64,000 bases of DNA from positions 32,193,501 to 32,257,500 of the forward strand of contig NC_058341.1 of the NCBI RefSeq assembly GCF_905475395.1. Direction: 5' to 3'. The notes beneath the pieces are model-generated. The model was given only the letters and a program-made list of their open reading frames with translations. It searched no databases and was not told the origin of the DNA. This stretch comes from Chrysoperla carnea (Eukaryota > Arthropoda > Insecta > Neuroptera > Chrysopidae). Positions 20,323 through 32,365 of the stretch are shown here, in pieces; the first letter of the stretch is position 1; each line of letters opens with the position of its first letter. The position numbers were made by a program, and so were the translations under genes.

Positions 20323-22794
20323 ATGAAATTATTAACTTTATTGTTATTGTTCATTGTCATTTTACATGCGAATTGCAGTGGATTACAGGTATGTTTTTTA
20401 TTTGATAATTGATATTTTTGTTTATATATTAGAAACATTCCGCATTTCATTATTTTCGGACATTGATTTTACGTTTTTAACAGTATTTTTTATATTATTC
20501 TAGTAATTCGTTTTAACCCAAGGGTCAAAAGATTCATTTTAGCCCCTTTTTGTAAATGTTTGACCTAACTTATTTTATACGTTATAAAATACACAATGAT
20601 TCAAATTATACATTCTTTTATATTTTTATCTCTAGGGATAAAAATGTTTCTCCATTGCACTCACAGTACATGCTTGACTAAGGCCACTGATCTTATTTAG
20701 TTTTTCGGCGACTTGACTTCTAATTTTTTGCTTTCCTAGCCGAAGTTTTGAGTCTTCGTATACATATTAAAATGGGGACTTGAAATTCTGCAGTTTACAT
20801 ATAGATAATTACCTCTTTTATTGTCACCCATATTTTACTAAATCAGTTTACAAAATTTCTAGAATATGTTACTAGTTTTATATAGAATTTCTTTTTTAAT
20901 ATTTTGTAGCTTGCAAATAAGGTCTTTTTAAATTAAATGACTCTTTTTTATATGCATTCTATTTTATATATCCAATCTTCGAAAGGACAAAAATAGAATT
21001 AAAAATTTTCCGACTAGTGCTCATTTCCTATTTAAGTATTACCTAAAATATTTATTAGTTGCCTATCAAGGAAAAAACGAAAAATAAAATGAACGTATTT
21101 TTAAAGGTACCACGTTTTGAAACTGCTACACCTAAACTAGAAAAAGGTCGCTTATCAACGCAACGTGACATAGCAAGTAAAGCGATTGATGGAATAAAAG
21201 ATATTATTTCTGGAGCAATAAAATTTTTACCAATTGATCCCCTTGGAAGTTTGGATACACTTCTTGATATAATACCAGGCAGCGATGAATTGAAAAAAAT
21301 TCAAAACATTATCTTGTCTGAAGCTCAAGTCATTTTTCCAGGTAAATCAAGTAACAACATGGAAGCTAAAATTTCAAAATAAAAAAGTTATTAGAAGTTT
21401 TCTGTCTCGATGTACCATTAATGAAAAAATTATTCGTTAATTTTATAATAATTTTTTAATAACACTAGGTCAATCATTTGCAACACAATTTTTTTTCAAT
21501 TTAATTTTCTATACCATCTGTATTGTATTAAAGCTCGGAACACCTTATACACAGAAACCAAATTAAAACTAAACTTTTAGGAACAAAATGGTGTGGTGAT
21601 GGTAATATTAGTAAATGCGAGGAAGATTTAGGTTTATTTTCGAGTACAGATGCATGTTGTCGATCACATGATATGTGTAATAATTTTATTATGCCGGGTG
21701 ACCAAAAATATGGACTAGAAAATAGTGGTTTATTTTCACGGTAAGTAGTAAATAATTTCAAATTCATGTTAAAACGGAAATATATTGCCAATGACAAAAG
21801 AAGGGATTGTTTATGGCTTCAAAAAAAATTATGCAAACTACTTGAACTCGTAAACGTTGTATGGAATTTCCATAATGGAAAGTCCAGTTCATTTGCACTG
21901 ACATCAATTGTGTAAATTACATGAGCGTGTAACCTTAGCCATTACTACTAATTTTTCGAGTAAAAGCATTTCATGTTGAGTAATAAAATTATTTAATTTT
22001 CTAAAATTTTTAGTTTCCATTGTGATTGTGATATAGAATTCTATGATTGTTTATACGAATCTTCGAAAACTTCAATAGTGTCTACCAATATTGGTATTAC
22101 ATATTTTAATATACTTGGCCCGCAATGTTTTAATGAAGAATATCCAATCAAAAGGTGTATGGAAACTATCATCACTACAAGGTAAAATATTGTTCCGATT
22201 TCCAAGTGTGAATATGTTTGAGTTAGTGAATGTGATAATCTAGTAGTATCAATGAAAATAGTGATGATTAAAAGTTTGTCCTAAAATTTAAACAAAGATT
22301 TTCAATATTCTCTTTTCCCGGATTAATATAAAATTAGAAGATATTTTTATATTTGTTGGAAACTTATAAATAACCATTTTAAGATACTAGATTTGATCAT
22401 TAGATGTGGCCGTGTAAAGATTAAAATAAATAAATAATGTTGATAACACCGAAAGCAAACATTTACCTTAAAGTTTTTCCTTCTGGTTACTTGCATTGTA
22501 ATTGTCTAAACTTGTCTAAAGTCTAAAATTGTTCAATTTTCAATAAGCACAGATCATATGATAACTTGGCACATCAAAGCACAGGGAATAAGACATATAC
22601 CGTGGTATATCTTCCATTACAGCACTGCTTAAACGTACAGTTTAACTATTATATTATCTAAACTTAATACATGTTTTTGTTTTAGCAACCTAACAAAATG
22701 TGCATTGTACGAATTGGATACAACTGCTAAACCTGTTTATCAATGGTTTGATAGTAAATTATTCATTCCATATTTAATAAATCCAATGAAATGA
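20323..22794 (+). CDS. Secreted group III phospholipase A2, copy 4 (most diverged)
   Basis: Five exons: 20323-20388, 21059-21341, 21581-21740, 22014-22181, 22686-22794, giving 261 residues. The short second exon of copies 1-3 is absent: exon 1 ends in frame 0 and joins directly to the extension exon. The signal peptide is MKLLTLLLLFIVILHANCSG or slightly shorter. The extension keeps EKGRLS, followed by a single amphipathic stretch, IDGIKDIISGAIKFLP. The enzyme begins GTKWCGDGN at residue 117. The catalytic block is CCRSHDMC, with His146 and Asp147. ISKC brings an eleventh, unpaired cysteine next to the calcium loop. The basic residues before the enzyme are lost (LSEAQVIFPG), so it may not be processed like the others. 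The stop is followed at once by AAAGGTGAGT, which looks like a splice donor, so a 3' UTR intron is possible. Confidence 0.9.
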
Positions 22795-25700
22795 AAGGTG
22801 AGTTTACTTGACGTAACACTCTTCAAGTTTATATCACCTTTTGAATAGAATATTTGACTTATATCTGGAAACCATCTCAAATTATAAGATGATATTTATA
22901 TTTTGAATTATTTGATGTATTTTTCATCAAAACAATATTTGTAATATAAAATACTTATTAAATAAAAAATATAATTTTTCTGCCTCGAAAGGAACCCATC
23001 GATTAGACAATCATTTTTCTCGAAATAGTAAACAACTTTTTTTATATATTTTTTTATTTTTTTTTATTTTACTAACTTTTGAAATGTTATCCATAGGCTT
23101 TAAAAGATACCAAGATATTAAAATTCTTCATTTAATAAGGACCAAATAAGGTAAAAAAGATCGAATAAACACAAAAATCTAAATTACATGCAAACTAGAT
23201 GAATAGTTCTCCAGATATCGCCGAAAGAGTGGTTGAGTTTTATCGAAATTGGGGATAACAAAACCTTTTTCAATTATTCACAAGTTTTTATATCCTTAGT
23301 GGCATGCCCAAAAATGTTTTGAGTCTCTCTTTAAATATTCTTCTAGAATAAACTTAAACATTTATTTTCATGAAGTCTTTGGAATCAAAGAAATAATAAA
23401 TATAAATTTTTGATTGAACAAAATAAAGTCGTTTGCCACAGAAACTGATTAAAAATATGATAATGCAGATACTTAATGAAAATGAAAATGTTTTTAAAAA
23501 AAAGTTGTATGTAGTATCCAATAGCATCCATATATACGATTATTATTATGTATCATTTATCGTCGATTAATATACCATATTTTGCTTGATATATTGTTAC
23601 TTTATGCACCAGTTCTAACATTCTAAACTAAAGATTTTCTATGCGAAGGAAAATTTGATAAGAAAAATTTTTAATGGAGAAGATGGCGAAAATTACGAAG
23701 ATGTTTGTTGAAAAAAATTAGAAAATAGGTTCCCTTATTTTTTAACTAGAAGTACCATATTCCGACTGAATAGAAACATGAAAATCTTTTTCAAAAAAAA
23801 GGAAATTTAAACTATATTACCTTTTATAAGATTACTACAATAAAAATATAAAAATTTCAACACGTGGCTCAAGAGTTTGAGGTTTAAAAATTTTTTAAAC
23901 CTTTTTGCCATTAGGCAATGAAGTAAAGGCGCCTTAACTACTGACTGGGAGGTTAAAATTAGTATCCCTTGATATGTTTCATATAAACATGATATAAAAA
24001 GCTTTACAGTAATATACAGAGGTAAAAAATGAAACATTTTAACAAAGATTTTGAACAAACGTGACATTTTTACCACAACACTGCGATTAAAATGTTTTAC
24101 TATGACATCACCATAATGAGCATTAAAAATTTAAATTGTTGTTATCATCAAAGGCATATAATACATTTTATAATCTACAGAATGAGATATCTTTTATATT
24201 ATTTTTGTAATATTAAGCTTTACTTGGTAAGGCGGATCATCACGGTACTTGATAATGATAAAATATAGTATATATATATATTTTAGAGCCTTTTCTAAAT
24301 TTGTATATACCGCTGATTACAAATCACGTTTCCGTTTTTTAATCTTTAATTTTCATATACTAGTTCAGGTATCAGTTCGATTTTTTCATCTGAAAAATTG
24401 AGTAAAATATTTTATTTTGAACATATTCACATTAGTATTCATATTAATGATTTCTACGAAAATTTATTTTATCATCCTTCAACTTTTATGAAATAATTTT
24501 CTATTGCTAAACTATGATTGTGAAGGATTGACAGCGTATTTACGCTTTTAGCAAATGAAATTTAACATTCTAGTAGCCATACCTTTTTTTTGGAAAAATG
24601 TATACGTTCGAAGAAAAATTTAGAAAAATTGTTTCGTATGAAGCATGAACTTTTTGATGAAACTATGATTTATGAAGTGATTAAGATTGCCCAAATTTTA
24701 ACCCTAAAGAGAGGAAGCATAAATATGCATAGTACAATTTATGGAAGATAACAAAAGATATCGGAATAGTCTTTTATCCAAAGAAGTGGATTTTATTTAG
24801 TGAGTATTACTTCCAAGTTTCGTAATGCGATTTTTGGGAAAAAACTACCTAAAACAAAATAAAATTTCAAATATACATATTACAAGTATTCAAAAAAAAA
24901 TTAACTTAAGATAGTTGAGTTCAAAAAACAACTCCAATAAGAGAACGCCGATTCAAGAGACAATTTCCCAGGCGGATAAGTTATTCGTCATATTCCGCAG
25001 AATTTGAGCCACTCATCAGACCCGTGCCTTCAGTTTCTCTCAGTATTCATATATACAAGTAAACAAAAATAAAATTTCTTAAAGTTTATCTAGTAAAAAA
25101 TACAATTATTAAAAATCCAATTTATGTAATTTTTTTACTAAATATTTTGAAAAAATTAATGGGTTACTTAAAAAAAATTTGTTTTACAGCGTTTTCAAAA
25201 TGTATATACTTCTCTACCCCACCCTGTAAAATCAACGAATTGTTATAGCGATATTAACTATTTTTAAATTTGTTGTGAGGGGAGAACAAATTTCCAAGTC
25301 CCGTAACAAAATACGCCAAATATTTGAGAATTTTCCCAAATTCATCAGAACGAAACAAAACGAAATTTCAAATGATAGTCAATTAAAACAATCACTAATC
25401 TGAATTGCAGACTGCAAGTACCATGAAAAACGGAATGTAACCGTAAATATACTACCATTATATGAGTCTGACATCATTTATAAAATTCTTAAGTGTTTTT
25501 CTTATTGAACTGGTTAAACAATAAGAAAGGGGGCAAAAGAAAAATATGGTAAGGTATACAAAAAACATTTCCCATCAAAGTGATATTACAGAAGAAATTT
25601 TAATCTTGAAATATTTCTTTAATAAATACCAGCTGATACTTGTTATATTTTAAAAGATATTTGTTTAACCCACTTTGTAAACATTTTGGCAATGCTGATT

Positions 25701-28700
25701 ATCTTAAATCTTAATACTTTTTAGTTTATCATATAATAAATTCATCGAGATTATAGCACATAATTTTCTTCACTTGAGAATATCAATATATATGTATATA
25801 ATAAATACATTGTGGAAGGTTCCGTAGTCAAACAAGAACCTTCATATTTTTATTATGAAACTAAACGTGCAATTGTTTCAAATTGAAATGACAACCTCAT
25901 CCCGAAGTTGACCGTTTCATATTGAAATAAAGTAAAAATATTTTCAAACAATTGCCTAACGATTGGAACAAGTACAACTAAATATTTGTATTTACAATAG
26001 AATGGGATTGAATTTGAAATATGAATTCATTGATACAAAATCACTGAAGTTAAATAAACAAAATCATTACTTCTATGAAAGAGATTTATTTTAGTTTAAA
26101 GTCATGCATTTTATTAATGGAAAATAAAAGTTGGAAAATATAATCGTGTAAATACAGCGAACCGATGAATTAAAAGAAAATTTCTTTGCGTTTTCTTTAA
26201 ATAGAGGATTTGGTTGTGATGATCGCATATCTATCATGTCTACTAATGAAGATTGTTGTTGCTAACTTATACATTTTTATTTCCTGACTACAATTTGGAA
26301 ATTTATGAAAACTTAACTCGTGTTTTACTTTTTTTGAAGATGTGCACATTGGCACGCTATATAAATCTTTAATAAAATTTTTGTTGTCAAAATTATGGCA
26401 TGCTTTTATATATAATGGGTTACAGGCAATACTGCCAAATGTCCATATATAAATGTCCATTGCCATTTCAACCACTTATACACATTTAGTTGATATTAAA
26501 TTCTTATGCAATTACATCAACAACTGGTCAACATAATCACAGATTTTATGTGATATAAACATGCGGTCTCTAATAGGGCTTTACAACGCTCTATCGGATA
26601 TAATATAGCTCAAAATAAGTCGATTAAGATAAGCTTGCCTAAGTACGTCCGTTTGGGTCGAGCTAGACGGTCCTAAAGTTGAATTTTTTTAACAGACATT
26701 GTTTTACAAAAAAATTCTCGATTTTGTTAGAAATTTGTTTTTATTTTTTTATTTTTTTCTTCTATGACATCCAATCATTTCTAGCAATTATTTAATAAGA
26801 TTGAAGTGATGGAAAAAAACCAAGGAAATTACAAATTCTCCAAAACAGGTTACTAAAAGGCTCATAATATCGATGATTGATTGCATTGTACAGAAATACC
26901 CAGTTAACATTCCCTTGAGGAATCCTATCTTCTATAACACGCTTATCATATTTATCATTTTGGTAATAAATTTCAGTAATTAAAATTATCCCAATCGAAC
27001 ATCATTATGATAATCCATGAAGCAAAATATTTATCAACGGGATCCCATAAAAATTTTATAAAATTGTTTACAGAACCGTAATTTGTGTGTAAAACATCAC
27101 GAATATAACCAAAATTTCGTTTAATCTTTATAACATCATTTATATCAATTTTTTATTGGCATCATAAATTAATCCAAAAATTGAATTTTTTGTTCATACT
27201 TAATAATTTATTAAGATTATGAAAAATGATTCATATTCATAGAAAGTAATTATTATTCAACAACAATTTTTTTGTTATTAAATGGATATATTTTTTTGCA
27301 TAATGGAAAAATATATCAAAATAAAATCAATTTATTTTATTCTTTTATAAAGTTGTTTCAATTTTCTTTTCAACATCTATAATAGAAAATTTTCTTTTTC
27401 CATCGTTTTTTTTTTTTCATTATTGGGATAAAAATTGGCAGAATTGAGAATATAAGTAGAACGTTTAGTTTTTGCTATACATACAATATTATTAATACAA
27501 AATGTTAAGAGACGGGAGTTCTATTACGTAACCCATTATAATTTATTCCACCTTTTTCGCTGCTTATTTCATTGCCACAGTTATTTTTATAGGCCGAGTG
27601 CACCTTCTTCATATGCACCTTCAAACTAATTTTTGTTGTGACTGATGGGAATGAAACACGCTACCCAAGGCATACCACGTACGGAATTGGTTGGATGTAG
27701 ATCCTTATCTTATCAGTAATTATTTCTACATTTTTTAAGATAAGATATGTATCGAATAGACAGTCAGACAGTCATATAAGAAAGTCGATTAACAGAACTT
27801 TGTAAAGTTTTAAAATAGTTTATTTCAAATCAGAAACAATATTCATTTTATTAATGAATTGAAACCAATAATATTTCTTTATTAAAAATAATATATAAAT
27901 AGTAGAAAGGTAATTAAAGATATTGTAAATATAAAGTAAAAATACCTTCTGGATCTAATAATAAATGTTTGTTATTCAATGTAATTTAATATTTAATTAA
28001 ATACATTTGTTATATCATATTATATACTATTTCTATTGTACTTTTGTATCTATTAATATAACTAACAATGTGTTTATTCGAGTGATAATACAGGATGCAA
28101 GTAAAATATTATATTAAATTCGTTCAGGAATTAAGGCAGATTAAGACAAAGATAGAATGATCATGAAGGAATTTGTTCAAACCTTATTCTTAAACGTTTT
28201 TAGTAAGGTACTGTCCACAATAATATCCCAAAGAAAGTCCAATGTATCGAAAAGTTTCCCAGAAATGAAAAGTTGTACTTCTATGATTCTATGTCTATTC
28301 CAGTTTTTATGGATTTCAAAAATGTTTACAATAATGTCTACCCATAGTGGGAAATTCTACTTTAATGGAATGTTAGAAACAACGTTTTTTTATCAAATTA
28401 ATTTTTTTAACGAAAGGAGTAATTGTTTCGAATATTTTTTTCCGAAAAAAGTTTCCGCACTTTAACTAGCTACGTATTTTACTTTCTTCTTGCGATTACC
28501 ACTTCCCATTTTTAACCATGACGATTCGGTTTATTGAAATTAATTTAATAAAATGAATAATATAATTAAATTCAATCTTTGTCAACCTTATTGATAACTG
28601 TTCGAAACAAAAATGAATCGTAATTGAAATGAAAAGGTTAACTACCTACCATCGAATAATATGAATATTTAGCCCATATCAATATTAAATTTTAACTTAT

Positions 28701-30457
28701 GTCAATACAACGGCTAGTGTCCGCCCGCTTCTCAAGACAAACCACATTTTGTTTATAGACAAATACCACCATGAGTATAATAGGTATTTCAGGTCTCAAG
28801 GGCTCTTGCCGAATTGCAAACAAAAAGACTTTCGTTTTGCTTCCAATTATTAGATGTTAATGTTTACAACCCTAAACAGAGGTTTCAGAGTGAGTATGGT
28901 TCAGATTGGCTTCATCCTATGTGCTCGCTGCGATTGAAAAATGTTTTTGCATCCCTAAAAAGGCATCACGAGGATTGATACGGAAGTTACCTGTTATTAA
29001 AATGAACAGAAGTTTGTGTATAGAAAGTATCATCTACGGATTTGTACTAATATTGAAAGACGAATATTCAGGACTTTATATATCTACTAAGAGTCAGCAT
29101 TAAAAAGGGGGATATTTGATGGTAGCCTGTCGCATGGGGGAAATTTTATGCTAGCCTGCCGCATAATTGATGTTTTATATCAAAGGGTGTCAAAAGCAGC
29201 ATTCTCAAGAACATTTAACATATTTCATAATTTTTCATGTGTGTCTTTTTGAGGCGAATTTTAAGAAGAAAAACTATGGTTGATGTGTTTCAAAATGAAA
29301 GTAATTAAAAAATGAATCGATTGAGCTATTCCGAAAAACATTTTGCCATTTGAGGTCAGTTAGCTTAAAATAGAACTGCAATTTCAGGATTAATATGGGT
29401 TTCAGCAGGTGTTCAATAAATAAATATATTTTAATTGACCATGGTAACATTTTCTTTAAATTTACGCCTGCTTCTTTGACTGTTTGACGTCATGAGTGAT
29501 TTTACAAGAAACATTTCGAGAAATTACGAAAACACTTTTCAGGGCAAGAAAAAAACATAAACAAATGATTCCTTGAGGTGGGTTAACACGAATTTGCCTG
29601 TTTTGGTACTGGCTCTTTGCGTAACATAGCCAAAGAGAGACATGTTATTAAATAATAAACACTATACCCATATAAGTACCTAAAACAAAAGAAATTTTCC
29701 TTGAAAATGTGTGTCTCAAATGTTTAATCTTTAAAGTTTGTGAAGGAATTATTTATACAATAAATTTGTCGTTTAACTTATATAACATTCATCTTTCAAA
29801 AGGGGCTGCTAGCTACTAGCTGCTTCGTAAGGGCACATAGAAATATATATACACTTGGTTTTGTTCTCATACACATTTATAATATGTGATTTATTACATA
29901 AGTTTTCCTTTCGTTACCACACCTCTTACACTTTCTCTACCTTTGTTTAAGTACCTTTTTGTCGGTAAGGTCTCTAGAGATAAATGTCGACCGATTCTAC
30001 AATACCAAAACATAAATTTGGTTGATTTTTTTCTTTTAACATGTTTTGTTTATATTTCAGCATTTTTTCTTATTACTTTTAATATCTAAATCGCTTTTTC
30101 AGATTTCATTCACAGATTAACAGGAATTTACATAATTTTTGTAAACGATTTCCACGGCAACAACGGTGTTCTCAAAAAACTCACGCAAGAGAGAAGACTG
30201 CGTATAAAGCAAGATCAAGAATAAAACAAAAGTGTGCTTACCTGTCCCTATTAATCAGCATGATTCACGCCTTTTTCTCATAATGTCAATATTATTTAAA
30301 AATAACTATTTGAGAAAAAATTTTTTTTTACGAAATTGATATTTCAATCGTTAAATGGTCGGCTGTCATCAATTCTTGTCTTGGCTGTGTAATATGATAA
30401 GATAATATGAGGATAGCTTTTAAATACTGCAACCAATAAATGATTTATATCGAAAGG

Positions 30458-30526
30458 TATACTCAGTGCACGGATTAAATATAAAACTATATGTAATCCG
30501 TGCATTTTTTGTGACACTGAGTATAT
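30458..30526. repeat. Compact two-part hairpin
   Basis: TATACTCAGTG (30458-30468) pairs with CACTGAGTATA and TGCACGGATTA pairs with TAATCCGTGCA, leaving a loop near 30480-30492 and a small internal bulge. The stem is too regular for chance in this context. It could be a miniature foldback element or an RNA hairpin. Confidence 0.55.
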
Positions 30527-32095
30527 ATGCTGTGTTATCAAGAGAATATTCTAAATTTTGCAAATATTATTTGTTGAAATTATACCGGTGAGAATCGTAG
30601 GTCGTTAATAAGATTTGATGTTTGGCCTAGAAATTTAAAGAATATGTCCTGAAGATATGTCCTAAAGAATATGTCCTGTACTGCGAGTTTCTGCTGCATC
30701 AAAAAAAGGCAAAACAGCTCGTATAACAGAAATAACTTTGCAAGACATTGCATATGAAATACAAGAAGGACCAATGTATGGATCTGGGATTGCCGAATAT
30801 TCCAAAGTGAGTGAAATTATCATCAGTTACTCTGCCGGAAATGTCTCTTTAACGCGCTTTTCTTGAAACTACATTTTTCGAGTTCTATGACATGATTTCT
30901 CAAATTTTACTTGACCGATTCCTTTGAAATTTGATAGGAATCTTCTTTCTAAATCTCTATATCGCCTGAATCTAGGATTTAAAAAATTTCAATTTTGGGT
31001 ATTTTTAAAAATTCGAAAAGGTAAAAAAAAGTTTTGTCATGTCACGCCAGTTTGTGAACTTTTGCCTTACGTGAGATCCAACCGATAGCGAAATCTTTAC
31101 TAATTAAGAATTTTTCAAATTTTTTTGTTTCGCATCACTACAAGAGCTGGAATCCTGTCAACCAGAGTACCGTGTTTTTTTGTATCCCTTACCTCACCGG
31201 TCTGTAATTTTTTAAGAATTTTTAATATAATATGAAAAAATGTCTACAAAAATGTTATTCATTTTTTTATAATCTTAGTTTGAAAAATGCCTCCAATTTA
31301 GGTTTCTAGACTAGAATACCCCTTTAATCAATCTTTATGTAACATGATGTTCAAAATTTCTACACCACTTCCCTTGTGTCACATTTTATCTCATTGTTGT
31401 TGGCAAAGGGAATACAAGAATTAATTTTTTGGAGGTGTAAAGACATTTTAGTAATCTTAAAATATGAAGATATCATAAAGTTATTGATTTGATTTTTCAA
31501 AGTGAATACAATTTTCAATCCGAAAATAAATTCGAAAATATAAAAATTTCTGATGTATACATTTCCAAACTTAACAAGCTTTTATCACGTGCTAATCCAG
31601 CATATACATAAAAATTTAATTGAAACTATAGATATGAACATCGAATGTAGTAAACATATCATTTGGGATCTCAATTTACACTTGACCGCTTTCTTTTCTA
31701 TATCAACTGCATTATTTTTCATTTGACTGTTATGTCTATACGTACTTTTACTACAAACGTCGTCGGTTACTTGTATAAATAATAAAAGATCGCGTCTCTG
31801 TATGCAGTCAAATGAAACACAATTGTTATATAGAAACAAATAAAACTTTTATAACATCATTATTTTTCTATCTATCTTAGCTAAAATATTTTTATGAAAT
31901 AATGAAGTGTATTTGGCATTATGCCAAATTTGTATCACAAACGAAACGAAACTCGATGAGAAACTCTTTCAATAATAATCCTTAATAAAGAAGGCGTTTT
32001 TAAATTTCTATGAAATATTTCAAACCTTTGAAGATTTTTTATACTATCAAATCAAAAAACTTACTTGTAAAACTGCTTTTTTGGTATGGAGTTTC

Positions 32096-32365
32096 GACCC
32101 ATTAGGGGATAGTGAAACTACGTTTTGTAAGCAAAAAATAGTTGTGCTCCAAATTTTCGGACTTTATTCAGTTTTTCATTTATTACGCAGGTAGCAATAT
32201 TTTTTTGCTTGCAATACATAGTTTCACACTTCCCAAAGAGATTCAAATAACATATCAAAAAAGCAACTTTAAATTACCTTCCGACTACCATTCGTACTAG
32301 TTTTCGAAAATTTTTCGAAAGTATCTTCTAGCATTCAACGTAGTTTCACACTCCTTTAAGGGGTC
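32096..32365. mobile_element. Short inverted-repeat element
   Basis: GACCCATTAGGGGATAGTG then AAACTACGT on the left pairs with the reverse of ACGTAGTTTCACACTCC then TTTAAGGGGTC on the right, with about four mismatches over 28 bases. TAGTTTCACAC also occurs internally near 32220. It has no coding frame and no clear target duplication, so it is called as a likely MITE at moderate confidence. Confidence 0.5.

Noticed and set aside
20389-21058. A missed small second exon in phospholipase copy 4
   Set aside because: No stretch resembling the [GE]F..FP.N..FSK exon of copies 1-3 with AG and GT borders was found, and exon 1 to exon 2 already joins in frame.
28157-28465. 102-codon frame on the + strand
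   Set aside because: Composition matches background, with no motif and no supporting splice or promoter signals.
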